The notes: generated by a model not told the origin, from the letters alone. A DNA stretch of 64,000 nucleotides from Astragalus membranaceus (GCA_039519185.1 JAZGSX010000012.1:186001-250000), one strand, 5' to 3'. Numbered from the stretch's first letter, positions 11,376 to 22,430 are shown. Made by a program: numbers and translations.

Positions 11376-12375
11376 TGTAACATCCCCTAATTAGCTAATT
11401 AGATTAATTAAATTAGCAAGAGGATTATCATGAATTGTTTAATTGATAAACTGTAGTCATGCATAATTAGTACATTATGTTAAGTAAGTGAATTGTTGAA
11501 TAATTGTGAGTTATAAGTGGCTTAAGTGAGAATGAAGGAGGGAGGGGCGATTTAGTCATTCCATCTTTAAATGAACCCCAGCTGAACTTATACCAAACAC
11601 CCTCAGCCACACTTCACAATTCAGAAAATTGAAAAGAGAGTTTGAGAGGTAGAGAGAGGGAGCTACGCGAGAGAGGGAGAGAAGAGGAAGGAAGCTGAAG
11701 ATTTCATATTCCTCCATTGCATGTAAGTCGATTCTAGCTCATTCTCATCCTCTTTCCAAGACCTTTCCATTGACACCCTTATTAACTGCTGAATCACCCT
11801 CTTGCTGCATCCACCATTTTCGACCCACAAAGCTTCATAGAGCCAAAAATGGAGTTGTAGCGCTTTCAATGTGTTGCATGTCATCTTAGAGCTGGGATAG
11901 AACCTTGGGAGACATCATCTAGCTGTTTGAAACAATTAGAGAAGAGGGTCAGTAGCTCAAAGTCGCTGGGATTCGAATTGGAGAGGGAGTGGAGTTCGTG
12001 GGGACGAGTAGGACCGTTACGGAACAAGTTCGTACACGTTCGGTGTCGTTGAACTCCAAGTGTTTCAGAAATTGCGTGATTTTCATCACGATAGGTGAGT
12101 TCTATAACTCGCTTAGGGAATGTTTGTGCGTTCTGAGTTTTATTTTCGAAAACCATGGTCACACGTTTTTGTTATCGAAAGGAAACTTATTTAAAAACCG
12201 TTTTCTCCAAAGGATCGTAACCTAAATCATATATTGAGTGATTGATTGTGTTGGAACGCTATGATATATTATTTTAATACGTGTTTGAGTTTGGGTCTCG
12301 ATCGGAAGGGATTTTGGAATCGGAACGGAATGGATTACTCATGAAAACACTATTTTCTGGAAAACTGATAGAGAC

Positions 12376-12626
12376 GCACGGATCGTGTGCCTACGAGCAC
12401 GGGTCGTGCGCCTCCCTCTGATACGACAGGAACTGGGTTTTAAAACACACACGGATCGTGCGCTTAGTCGCACGGGTCGTGCGTATTTCTCTGAAACTTT
12501 CTGTAAATTTTGTGGGTAACGCACGGATCGTGCGCATAGTCGCACGGGTCGTGTGTATCTCTCTGGGAATTTTCTACAAACCGTTCAACCAAGCACGGAT
12601 CGTGCGCCTACACGCACGGGTCGTGT
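12376..12626 (+). promoter_or_regulatory. Four palindrome pairs in LTR-B (21-bp and 72-bp phasing)
   Basis: Pairs start at 12376, 12449, 12521 and 12593, spaced 73, 72 and 72 bp. In each pair a GCACGGATCGTGC-type palindrome is followed exactly 21 bp later by a GCACGGGTCGTGC-type one (12397, 12470, 12542, 12614). End bases vary (C/T, G/A). The array lies about 320 bp upstream of the TATA-like site. It is repeated in the 3' LTR at 19273-19523. A protein-binding role is inferred. Confidence 0.65.
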
Positions 12627-12942
12627 GAGATTTTCTGACCTTCAATTTCAAAGTACATATTTATCCATTCCAAATGATTTCAATCCTCTTTTAATCCATT
12701 CCCCAAGGTCCCACAACAATGTAAAGGTAACAATGGTATGAGATTGAACATGTTCGATAGAAAAATAGTGTGTTATGAATAAAATGGAAAACCGCTCTTA
12801 GAGAACGCGAGAGTGCAAATGTTAAAGAATGATCATAACACACGATACTTGACTGATATTGTACACTGAAATTGACTGATATGGTACATGGTACATGACT
12901 GGAATGACTAACAGCCCAATGTGGGTACACAGACTGAAAATG

Positions 12943-12954
12943 TATAATAAATAC
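12943..12954 (+). promoter_or_regulatory. Candidate TATA box overlapping an AATAAA signal
   Basis: TATAATAAATAC lies about 20 bp after GTGGGTACAC. LTR-A has a TATATATA stretch at the same relative place after the same block. The AATAAA inside could act as the polyadenylation signal in the 3' LTR. No start site can be proven from sequence. Confidence 0.4.
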
Positions 12955-13288
12955 AAGAGGAAAAAGGGTGACGACCCTAAGAGGTTAGCATACTAGGGGA
13001 GGGGAAGTCATGAGCCCCAAAACCTAGACTCAAGAATGTTTCCCCTGCTAGAAATAGTGGGATGGGTTCACCAAAAGGTCAAGAGATGCCTATAAAATAG
13101 GTAGACTGAGGTGTTATGCTAAAAACATGGAACAAAGATTGCATGCTTCATGTGTCGCTTAGGAGGGCCATGAGCATGAAGGTTACAGGAACTAAATGTA
13201 TTTCCACGTGGTTGCTTTTTTAGAACCACGAGTTCAAAACAAGGCATAATGAACCGCTAGAGTAGTAAGGGGTCTCGATAGGACTCAC

Positions 13289-13307
13289 TGAGATAATGTT
13301 TATCTCA
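13289..13307 (+). promoter_or_regulatory. Conserved LTR hairpin, TAA/TTA form
   Basis: TGAGATAA, loop TGT and TTATCTCA form an 8-bp stem. LTR-C has the same form (47451-47469). LTR-A and LTR-E have the compensatory CAA/TTG form, and LTR-D a stem shortened equally on both sides. The pattern suggests selection on base pairing. Confidence 0.65.
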
Positions 13308-13713
13308 CCCTTCATATTTGTGGTTTTTACAGAGAAACAGGGGAAAGCAAAGGCGGTAAAGCATGGCTAGCTGGTGTGACTCTTGGAGTCATTGAAGACC
13401 TAGTTTAATGTTTTAGACCTTGTTTCCGTTTATGGTTCCTATGTTCTGATTGTATAACTTCCATTGTCAAGTTGTAAAATCGTTTCCGCTACTTTATGTT
13501 TTTGGATTATTGAACACCAGGATTATGTACAAGTCTTAAGTTTGAACTTAAGCATTTTCAAGGAAGTTTATGAGGTTCAGAGAACCGATCGATATGTATT
13601 ATCAAATGTTTTAGTTGTGTTCAATATTTCAATAACAGGAAGTTACTCTGATGTATGCCATTTAGTGCATTTCGGTAGTTCTATATATTAGAATTTATCG
13701 GGGTGTTACATTA

Positions 13714-13725
13714 TGGTATCAGAGC
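13714..13725 (+). other. Primer binding site of element II
   Basis: TGGTATCAGAGC three bases after the LTR end matches the 3' end of initiator tRNA-Met. The following bases (AGTTCG) no longer match the tRNA. The rearranged copies at 31131 and 61438 differ in exactly this respect. Confidence 0.93.
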
Positions 13726-13856
13726 AGTTCGACCTAGTCGGGCTTAGACAGTTAGGGTGGTTTTGTCCCTCGAGTAACTCTGCTATCTTGCTTCTTGTGA
13801 TACTAAGAGACATTGAGACTGATCAACTTAATACTTGGTGTATCATTTGCAGAATT

Positions 13857-16800
13857 ATGGCAGGAGGATCGAGGAATAACCCACCAGTTGATCCGCATTC
13901 TGCATGGATGCAGAACGTGATCGAGAGGCAACAGAAGATGATGGAAGATATGCTGCAGATGCAACAGAATGCTCAAGCTCAGCCCCAGCAAGTCCCTGAG
14001 CCTCAAGTTGACCCAAAGAGGGTTTTCTCTGAATTTCTGAAAATGAAGCCGTCCGAGTTCCGAGGAGGACCGGATGTTATGGAAGCTCAGCATTGGCTAG
14101 ATGATATAGAGAAGATCTTCGTAGCTATGCAAGTAACTGATGATGACAAGTTGAGATTGGCAACTCATATGCTGAAAGGAGAAGCTAACAACTGGTGGAC
14201 TAATGCCAAAGCCATGATGGTAACTATGGATACTCCCCAGACTTGGGAACATTTCAAGCAGGTATTTTTGGAGCAGTTCTTTCCGACAGCCATGAGGTTC
14301 GACAAGGAGAACGAGTTTCTGACTCTCACTCAAGGAAGTTCAACTGTGGGTCAGTACGCGGCTAAGTTTGAAGAGTTATATCAATTCTTCGGTTTGGCCG
14401 GGTATGCTCCCAATGACAAATGGAAAACCGAAAGGTTCAAGTATGGGCTAAGGGAAGACATTGCTCAGAGTTTGAGTTCTTTTGCCTATACTAACTATGC
14501 TGCCATGGTTCAACAAGCACACATAGCTGAGAGTGACTTGAAGAGGTTATATGCAAGCAGAAAAGTATTCCATCAGAATAAGAAGAATGTTGGATCATCT
14601 AACCATCAGACGGGTCCCAGACACAACTACAACAAAGGGAAACAGGTTCAGTCATCGAACTCCTCAAAATTCAGTACGTGTTCCAACTGTGGAAAGTACC
14701 ATCAGGGTAAGTGCCAGATGGGATCCAACCAGTGTTATTTCTGCAAGAAAGACGGTCACTTTGCACGGGACTGCCCAGAGAAAGAGAAGAGTCAAGGAAG
14801 TAACCCTGCTGCTACTACAACTCATGGGAGAGTTTACACCTTGGACGCCCAGAAGGTCACACCGTCAGATAATCTACTAAGGGGTATGGGATCTCTTTTT
14901 AATAACTCCGTTAGTATTTTATATGATTCGGGTGCGACCCATTGTTTTATATCTCAAGTTTGTGTCGATCGGTTGGGATTGGCTTTAACTCCTTTGCCTC
15001 AACCAATCTCCATTAAGACTGCTGCTGAAGGTAGTGTTCAGACCCAAGCGATATGTGAAAATTGTCTTCTATCCATTGGAGACAGGAATTTTGTAGTAGA
15101 CTTCATTTGTTTACCAATGAAGGGCATGGATGTCGTCCTAGGAATGAGTTGGATGACGGCCAACCATGTGACTATAGATTGCTTCCATCGAACTATCGGT
15201 TTTGCCTCCGAACCAGTGGAGCTACAACCGCCAAATTCTGAAGCTGTTATTTCTTTCTCATCGGCCAGTAACTATCTGTTCCAAGGCGCGGAAGCTTACG
15301 TCATGATGCTGTCTACATCTACTGAGACAGGTCAGGATTTATCTTCTGTGCAAGTTGTTAATGAATTTCTTGATGTGTTTCCCGATGAAGTTCCTTCATT
15401 TCCTCCGGATCGTGAAGTGGAATTTTCTATAGAGTTGGTTCCAGGCACTGGACCTATTTCTATAGCCCCGTATCGAATGTCGCCATTAGAGTTGAGGGAA
15501 TTGAAAGTTCAACTGGAAGAGCTGATTTCCAAACGGTTCATCCGGCCGAGTGCCTCACCATGGGGTGCTCCAGTGTTGCTTGTCAAGAAGAAGGACGGAA
15601 GTATGAGATTGTGTATCGATTATCGTCAGTTGAATAAGGTGACTGTCAAGAACAAGTACCCTCTACCAAGGATTGATGATTTGCTAGATCAGTTGAGGGG
15701 AGCTTCTGTGTTTTCAAAGATTGATCTAAGGTCCGGTTATCACCAAATCAGGGTTCGAGCTTTGGACGTCCCGAAGACCGCTTTCCGTACGAGGTATGGA
15801 CACTATGAATTTGTAGTGATGCCCTTCGGTTTGACCAATGCTCCAGCTGTATTTATGGATTATATGAATCGGATTTTTAATCCTTATCTGGATCAGTTTG
15901 TGGTAGTGTTCATTGATGACATCTTGGTGTTCTCTAAGACGATTGAGGAGCATGTGCAACATCTCCGAATTGTTCTGAACGTACTCCGAGAGAAGAAGTT
16001 GTATGCTAAGCCGTCCAAATGTGATTTCTGGATGCCCGAAGTTAAGTTTCTGGGCCATGTAATATCTAGGATAGGTGTTGCAGTGGATCCCAGTAAGATC
16101 GAAGCTGTGGTAGACTGGGAACAGCCGTCTACGGTTACTGAGGTAAGAAGTTTCTTGGGATTAGCTGGGTATTATCGAAGATTCATTCAAGGATTTTCCC
16201 AGCTGGTTCTTCCACTCACTCGGTTAACTCGCAAGGGTCAGCCATTTGTTTGGGACTCAGACTGTGAAAATTGTTTCACGGAATTGAAGGGTCGTTTGAC
16301 TTCTGCACCTATCCTGATTCTTCCGGATCCGTCAGTAGGATTCCAAATATATTGCGACGCTTCTGGTAAGGGTTTAGGATGTGTCCTAATGCAGAATCGA
16401 CAAGTAGTTGCTTATGCCTCCAGGCAGTTGAAGCCCCATGAAGAGAATTACCCAACTCATGATTTGGAGTTGGCGGCGATTGTGTTTGCCCTAAAGATTT
16501 GGAGACATTACCTGTATGGGTCTCGTTTCGAAGTCTTTAGTGACCACAAAAGTCTGAAGTATTTGTTTGACCAAAAGGAGCTGAACAACAGACAGAGGAG
16601 ATGGGTAGAATTCCTGAAAGATTATGATTTTGAATTGAAGTACCATCCTGGTAAGGCTAATGTTGTTGCCGATGCTTTAAGCAGAAAGTCTATCCATACT
16701 GCAAAGCTGATGATGCACGAGATGTCATTGTTGGAATCATTCAGAGACCTCAATTTGAGAGTTAAGTCAAGAAGGAACAGCTTGGTGTTGAGTCACATTC

Positions 16801-18224
16801 AGATTTCAAGTTCATTGAGGAATCTAATTCGCTCAGCCCAAGAAGGTGATGTAGAGCTGCAAGCGCAGAAGAGATTGCCGAGTTACACCGAAGACGATGA
16901 TGGCGTAATTTGTTTTGATGGCAGAATCTGTGTGCCGAATGATGAGGATGTGAAGAGGCAAGTTTTAGAGGAGGCTCATAAGAGTCAGTTCTCAATACAT
17001 CCGGGGTCTACCAAGATGTATCGAGATATGAAGCAATTGTACTGGTGGCCAGGTATGAAAGTGGATATAGCAGAGTTTGTGTCTCGATGCTTGACGTGTC
17101 AAAAGGTTAAGATAGAGCACCGGAAGCCAGGCGGCCAGTTACAACCGTTGAATGTACCTGAATGGAAATGGGAAAGCATATCTATGGATTTTGTCATGGG
17201 ATTGCCGCGGTCCCAAACCGGAAATGATTCTATTTGGGTAGTGGTGGATCGCCTGACCAAGTCCGCTCATTTTATTCCAGTGCGTTCGACTCACAAGGTT
17301 GCTAGGTTAGCAGATGAATATCTCAAGAATATTGTTAAGTTGCATGGAATCCCTACAAGTATCATCTGTGATCGAGATCCCAAGTTTACATCTCGATTTT
17401 GGAGAGCATTGAACATGGCGTTAGGAACAAAGGTGTGTGTTAGCACCGCATACCATCCTCAGACAGACGGGCAGACTGAGAGGACAATTCAGACTTTAGA
17501 GGATATGTTGAGAGCTTGTGTACTGGATAGTGGAGGTAGATGGGAGGATCACCTTCCATTGGTGGAATTCTCATACAACAACAGTTATCATTCTAGTATC
17601 GGAATGGCTCCATACGAAGCATTGTATGGGAGAAAGTGTAGAACACCATTGTGTTGGTGGGATGTAGGTGAGCAGAGATTGTTGGGACCGGATTTAGTCC
17701 GGGAGACTACGGAGAAGATCCGTCAAATAAGAGAAAGGATGAAAGCCGCGCAGAGTCGGCAAAAGAGTTATGCGGATAAGAGGAGAAGGCCGTTAGAATT
17801 CGAAGAAGGAGATCATGTCTTTTTGAAACTTTCTCCAACCATCGGGACCGGTATCGCTTTGCGAGCGAAGAAGCTCAGTCCTCGGTATGTCGGACCCTTC
17901 CAGATTATCGAACGAGTTGGGCCGGTAGCGTATCGCATTGCCTTACCTCCAGAATTGTCCAGACTACATGATGTGTTTCATGTATCGCAGCTGAGGAAAT
18001 ATATTCATGATCCGAATCAACCTTTGAGCCATGAAGCGATTGACATCAGAACGGATCTATCTTATCATCCTACCCCAATCAGGATCATCGAACGTGGCGA
18101 GAGAACGCTCCGGACGAGGTCAATTCCTATTGTCAAGGTGCTTTGGGACGGTGTGTCACCTGACGAAGCGACATGGGAAGTAGAGGAGAGCATGCGGGAG
18201 AAATATCCGTATTTGTTCGAGTAA
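13857..18224 (+). CDS. gag-pol: Gag-Pol polyprotein, Ty3/Gypsy chromovirus (Tekay/Del type), 1,455 aa
   Basis: A single open frame encodes capsid and all enzymes of retrotransposition. Order seen: gag with a basic-acidic capsid region; two zinc knuckles (C275-C278-H282-C286 and CX2CX4HX4C at 293-306); aspartic protease with DSGA at 357; RT with the catalytic FIDD at 685-688; RNase H with a conserved D834 (block IYCDAS); integrase with HHCC zinc site (H1048, C1078, C1081) and catalytic D1111, D1172, E1208 with 35 residues between the last two; a GPF block; and a chromodomain-like tail (about 1405-1455). The start at 13857 (MAGGS) is chosen because it is conserved in every copy and in the LTR-E gag. 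An upstream in-frame ATG at 13713 lies in the primer site. There is no stop between gag and pol, so protein ratios must be set after translation or by other means. Confidence 0.96.
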   Translation: MAGGSRNNPPVDPHSAWMQNVIERQQKMMEDMLQMQQNAQAQPQQVPEPQVDPKRVFSEFLKMKPSEFRGGPDVMEAQHWLDDIEKIFVAMQVTDDDKLRLATHMLKGEANNWWTNAKAMMVTMDTPQTWEHFKQVFLEQFFPTAMRFDKENEFLTLTQGSSTVGQYAAKFEELYQFFGLAGYAPNDKWKTERFKYGLREDIAQSLSSFAYTNYAAMVQQAHIAESDLKRLYASRKVFHQNKKNVGSSNHQTGPRHNYNKGKQVQSSNSSKFSTCSNCGKYHQGKCQMGSNQCYFCKKDGHFARDCPEKEKSQGSNPAATTTHGRVYTLDAQKVTPSDNLLRGMGSLFNNSVSILYDSGATHCFISQVCVDRLGLALTPLPQPISIKTAAEGSVQTQAICENCLLSIGDRNFVVDFICLPMKGMDVVLGMSWMTANHVTIDCFHRTIGFASEPVELQPPNSEAVISFSSASNYLFQGAEAYVMMLSTSTETGQDLSSVQVVNEFLDVFPDEVPSFPPDREVEFSIELVPGTGPISIAPYRMSPLELRELKVQLEELISKRFIRPSASPWGAPVLLVKKKDGSMRLCIDYRQLNKVTVKNKYPLPRIDDLLDQLRGASVFSKIDLRSGYHQIRVRALDVPKTAFRTRYGHYEFVVMPFGLTNAPAVFMDYMNRIFNPYLDQFVVVFIDDILVFSKTIEEHVQHLRIVLNVLREKKLYAKPSKCDFWMPEVKFLGHVISRIGVAVDPSKIEAVVDWEQPSTVTEVRSFLGLAGYYRRFIQGFSQLVLPLTRLTRKGQPFVWDSDCENCFTELKGRLTSAPILILPDPSVGFQIYCDASGKGLGCVLMQNRQVVAYASRQLKPHEENYPTHDLELAAIVFALKIWRHYLYGSRFEVFSDHKSLKYLFDQKELNNRQRRWVEFLKDYDFELKYHPGKANVVADALSRKSIHTAKLMMHEMSLLESFRDLNLRVKSRRNSLVLSHIQISSSLRNLIRSAQEGDVELQAQKRLPSYTEDDDGVICFDGRICVPNDEDVKRQVLEEAHKSQFSIHPGSTKMYRDMKQLYWWPGMKVDIAEFVSRCLTCQKVKIEHRKPGGQLQPLNVPEWKWESISMDFVMGLPRSQTGNDSIWVVVDRLTKSAHFIPVRSTHKVARLADEYLKNIVKLHGIPTSIICDRDPKFTSRFWRALNMALGTKVCVSTAYHPQTDGQTERTIQTLEDMLRACVLDSGGRWEDHLPLVEFSYNNSYHSSIGMAPYEALYGRKCRTPLCWWDVGEQRLLGPDLVRETTEKIRQIRERMKAAQSRQKSYADKRRRPLEFEEGDHVFLKLSPTIGTGIALRAKKLSPRYVGPFQIIERVGPVAYRIALPPELSRLHDVFHVSQLRKYIHDPNQPLSHEAIDIRTDLSYHPTPIRIIERGERTLRTRSIPIVKVLWDGVSPDEATWEVEESMREKYPYLFE

Positions 18225-18257
18225 GGTATGTTTTGTCAATTTTGAGGACAAAATTTT

Positions 18258-18272
18258 AGAAGTTGGGGTGAT
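18258..18272 (+). other. Polypurine tract of element II
   Basis: AGAAGTTGGGGTGAT directly precedes the 3' LTR. It follows the block TTTTGAGGACAAAATTTT, which is shared by all families here. Confidence 0.9.
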
Positions 18273-20607
18273 TGTAACATCCCCTAATTAGCTAATTAGA
18301 TTAATTAAATTAGCAAGAGGATTATCATGAATTGTTTAATTGATAAACTGTAGTCATGCATAATTAGTACATTATGTTAAGTAAGTGAATTGTTGAATAA
18401 TTGTGAGTTATAAGTGGCTTAAGTGAGAATGAAGGAGGGAGGGGCGATTTAGTCATTCCATCTTTAAATGAACCCCAGCTGAACTTATACCAAACACCCT
18501 CAGCCACACTTCACAATTCAGAAAATTGAAAAGAGAGTTTGAGAGGTAGAGAGAGGGAGCTACGCGAGAGAGGGAGAGAAGAGGAAGGAAGCTGAAGATT
18601 TCATATTCCTCCATTGCATGTAAGTCGATTCTAGCTCATTCTCATCCTCTTTCCAAGACCTTTCCATTGACACCCTTATTAACTGCTGAATCACCCTCTT
18701 GCTGCATCCACCATTTTCGACCCACAAAGCTTCATAGAGCCAAAAATGGAGTTGTAGCGCTTTCAATGTGTTGCATGTCATCTTAGAGCTGGGATAGAAC
18801 CTTGGGAGACATCATCTAGCTGTTTGAAACAATTAGAGAAGAGGGTCAGTAGCTCAAAGTCGCTGGGATTCGAATTGGAGAGGGAGTGGAGTTCGTGGGG
18901 ACGAGTAGGACCGTTACGGAACAAGTTCGTACACGTTCGGTGTCGTTGAACTCCAAGTGTTTCAGAAATTGCGTGATTTTCATCACGATAGGTGAGTTCT
19001 ATAACTCGCTTAGGGAATGTTTGTGCGTTCTGAGTTTTATTTTCGAAAACCATGGTCACACGTTTTTGTTATCGAAAGGAAACTTATTTAAAAACCGTTT
19101 TCTCCAAAGGATCGTAACCTAAATCATATATTGAGTGATTGATTGTGTTGGAACGCTATGATATATTATTTTAATACGTGTTTGAGTTTGGGTCTCGATC
19201 GGAAGGGATTTTGGAATCGGAACGGAATGGATTACTCATGAAAACACTATTTTCTGGAAAACTGATAGAGACGCACGGATCGTGTGCCTACGAGCACGGG
19301 TCGTGCGCCTCCCTCTGATACGACAGGAACTGGGTTTTAAAACACACACGGATCGTGCGCTTAGTCGCACGGGTCGTGCGTATTTCTCTGAAACTTTCTG
19401 TAAATTTTGTGGGTAACGCACGGATCGTGCGCATAGTCGCACGGGTCGTGTGTATCTCTCTGGGAATTTTCTACAAACCGTTCAACCAAGCACGGATCGT
19501 GCGCCTACACGCACGGGTCGTGTGAGATTTTCTGACCTTCAATTTCAAAGTACATATTTATCCATTCCAAATGATTTCAATCCTCTTTTAATCCATTCCC
19601 CAAGGTCCCACAACAATGTAAAGGTAACAATGGTATGAGATTGAACATGTTCGATAGAAAAATAGTGTGTTATGAATAAAATGGAAAACCGCTCTTAGAG
19701 AACGCGAGAGTGCAAATGTTAAAGAATGATCATAACACACGATACTTGACTGATATTGTACACTGAAATTGACTGATATGGTACATGGTACATGACTGGA
19801 ATGACTAACAGCCCAATGTGGGTACACAGACTGAAAATGTATAATAAATACAAGAGGAAAAAGGGTGACGACCCTAAGAGGTTAGCATACTAGGGGAGGG
19901 GAAGTCATGAGCCCCAAAACCTAGACTCAAGAATGTTTCCCCTGCTAGAAATAGTGGGATGGGTTCACCAAAAGGTCAAGAGATGCCTATAAAATAGGTA
20001 GACTGAGGTGTTATGCTAAAAACATGGAACAAAGATTGCATGCTTCATGTGTCGCTTAGGAGGGCCATGAGCATGAAGGTTACAGGAACTAAATGTATTT
20101 CCACGTGGTTGCTTTTTTAGAACCACGAGTTCAAAACAAGGCATAATGAACCGCTAGAGTAGTAAGGGGTCTCGATAGGACTCACTGAGATAATGTTTAT
20201 CTCACCCTTCATATTTGTGGTTTTTACAGAGAAACAGGGGAAAGCAAAGGCGGTAAAGCATGGCTAGCTGGTGTGACTCTTGGAGTCATTGAAGACCTAG
20301 TTTAATGTTTTAGACCTTGTTTCCGTTTATGGTTCCTATGTTCTGATTGTATAACTTCCATTGTCAAGTTGTAAAATCGTTTCCGCTACTTTATGTTTTT
20401 GGATTATTGAACACCAGGATTATGTACAAGTCTTAAGTTTGAACTTAAGCATTTTCAAGGAAGTTTATGAGGTTCAGAGAACCGATCGATATGTATTATC
20501 GAATGTTTTAGTTGTGTTCAATATTTCAATAACAGGAAGTTACTCTGATGTATGCCATTTAGTGCATTTCGGTAGTTCTATATATTAGAATTTATCGGGG
20601 TGTTACA
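18273..20607 (+). repeat. 3' LTR-B of element II
   Basis: It has the same length and almost the same sequence as the 5' LTR (offset 6,897 bp). It contains its own palindrome array (19273-19523) and hairpin (20186-20204). It ends TGTTACA and is followed by the target duplication. Confidence 0.97.
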
Positions 20608-20612
20608 ACTGG
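20608..20612 (+). other. Target site duplication, right (ACTGG)
   Basis: It matches 11371-11375 exactly, confirming that the two LTRs belong to a single insertion event. Confidence 0.95.
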
Positions 20613-22430
20613 AGCACCCCATGGTGAGGCACTCGGCCGGATAAACCGCTTGGAAATTAGCTCTTCTAGTTGAACTTTCAATTCCCTCAACTCTAATGGC
20701 GACATTCGATATGGGGCTATAGAAATAGGTCCAGTGCCTGGAACCAATTCTATAGAAAATTCCACCTCACGGTCCGGAGGAAATGAAGGAACTTCATCGG
20801 GAAACACATCAAGAAATTCATTAACAACTTGCACAGAAGATAAATCCTGACCTGTCTCAGTGGATGCAGACAGCATCATGACGTAAGCTTCCGCGCCTTG
20901 GAACAGATAATTACTGGCCGAAGTGAAAGAAATAACAGCTTCAGAATTGGGCGGCTGTAGCTCCACTGACTCGGAGGCGAAACCGATAGTTCGATGGAAA
21001 CAATCTATAGTCACATGGTTGGCCGTCATCCAACTCATTCCTAGGACGACATCCATGCCCTTCATTGGTAAACAAATGAAGTCTACTACAAAATTCCTGT
21101 CTCCAATGGATAGAAGACAATTTTCACATATCGCTTGGGTCTGAACACTACCCTCAGCAGCAGTCTTAATGGAGATTGGTTGAGGCAAAGGAGTTAAAGC
21201 CAATCCCAACCGATCGACACAAACTTGAGATATAAAACAATGGGTCGCACCCGAATCATATAAAATACTAACGGAGTTATTAAAAAGAGATCCCATACCC
21301 CTTAGTAGATTATCTGACGGTGTGACCTTCTGGGCGTCCAAGGTGTAAACTCTCCCATGAGTTGTAGTAGCAGCAGGGTTACTTCCTTGACTCTTCTCTT
21401 TCTCTGGGCAGTCCCGTGCAAAATGGCCGTCTTTCTTGCAGAAATAACACTGGTTGGATCCCATCTGGCACTTACCCTGATGGTACTTTCCACAGTTGGA
21501 ACACGTACTGAATTTTGAGGAGTTCGATGACTGAACCTGTTTCCCTTTGTTGTAGTTGTGTCTGGGACCCGTCTGATGGTTAGATGATCCAACATTCTTC
21601 TTATTCTGATGGAATACTTTTCTGCTTGCATATAACCTCTTCAAGTCACTCTCAGCTATGTGTGCTTGTTGAACCATGGCAGCATAGTTAGTATAGGCAA
21701 AAGAACTCAAACTCTGAGCAATGTCTTCCCTTAGCCCATACTTGAACCTTTCGGTTTTCCACTTGTCATTGGGAGCATACCCGGCCAAACCGAAGAATTG
21801 ATATAACTCTTCAAACTTAGCCGCGTACTGACCCACAGTTGAACTTCCTTGAGTGAGAGTCAGAAACTCGTTCTCCTTGTCGAACCTCATGGCTGTCGGA
21901 AAGAACTGCTCCAAAAATACCTGCTTGAAATGTTCCCAAGTCTGGGGAGTATCCATAGTTACCATCATGGCTTTGGCATTAGTCCACCAGTTGTTAGCTT
22001 CTCCTTTCAGCATATGAGTTGCCAATCTCAACTTGTCATCATCAGTTACTTGCATAGCTACGAAGATCTTCTCTATATCATCTAGCCAATGCTGAGCTTC
22101 CATAACATCCGGTCCTCCTCGGAACTCGGACGGCTTCATTTTCAGAAATTCAGAGAAAACCCTCCTTGGGTCAGCTTGAGGCTCAGGGACTTGCTGGGGC
22201 TGAGCTTGAGCATTCTGTTGCATCTGCAGCATATCTTCCATCATCTTCTGTTGTCTCTCGATCACGTTCTGCATCCATGCAGAATGCGGATCAACTGGTG
22301 GGTTATTCCTCGATCCTCCTGCCATAATTCTGCAAATGATACACCAAGTATTAAGTTGATCAGTCTCAATGTCTCTTAGTATCACAAGAAGCAAGATAGC
22401 AGAGTTACTCGAGGGATAAAACCACCCTAC
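20608..22430 (-). pseudogene. gag-pol: Antisense element III, leader, gag, protease and start of RT
   Basis: On the minus strand the conserved gag start is at 22325. The frame stays open through capsid, both zinc knuckles and the DSGA protease to the RT block SPWGAPV, where element II interrupts it. The rest of RT continues at 11375-10789. RNase H, integrase and both LTRs are missing. The 5' end is cut at the leader motif TTAGGGTGGTTTT (here TAGGG...), where it joins an LTR-D fragment. Apart from the insertion I saw no frameshift, so the element was young when interrupted. Confidence 0.93.

Larger units (their letters stand above)
11376..13710 (+). repeat. 5' LTR-B of element II
   Basis: It starts TGTAACATCC and ends GGGTGTTACA. 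It contains a purine-rich leader near 11630-11700, four palindrome pairs (12376-12626), a TATA-like site (12943), the conserved block GGGTGACGACCC (about 12966) and the hairpin at 13289-13307. Short ORFs within it recur antisense and have no family features. Confidence 0.97.
11376..20607 (+). mobile_element. Element II: complete Tekay-type Ty3/Gypsy retrotransposon (LTR-B)
   Basis: The 9,232-bp element has two LTRs of 2,335 bp each, TG...CA ends, a primer site, one open polyprotein frame, a polypurine tract and a 5-bp target duplication. In a by-eye comparison of the LTRs I found one substitution (A at 13604, G at 20501), so the insertion is very young. It sits antisense inside a sister element's RT. 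Nothing in the sequence precludes activity, though expression cannot be judged. Confidence 0.97.

Noticed and set aside
12376..12626. CRISPR-like array
   Set aside because: The repeats are short palindromes within LTRs with near-identical spacers between copies, in a plant retroelement. No cas genes.
13840..13856. Intron 3' splice site (TTTGCAG) just before the gag start
   Set aside because: The motif is present in most copies, but I found no convincing donor and have no transcript data.
13713..13857. Start of the polyprotein at the upstream ATG
   Set aside because: That ATG lies in the primer site, and the extra 48 residues are leader translation not kept in other families. The MAGGS start is conserved.
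15726..16058. 110-codon antisense frame in RT, and similar antisense frames in every gag-pol copy
   Set aside because: Shadows of the conserved RT and gag codons on the opposite strand.
11376..20607. Endogenous pararetrovirus
   Set aside because: LTRs, target duplication, integrase and the Gypsy domain order are present; movement and coat protein domains are not.
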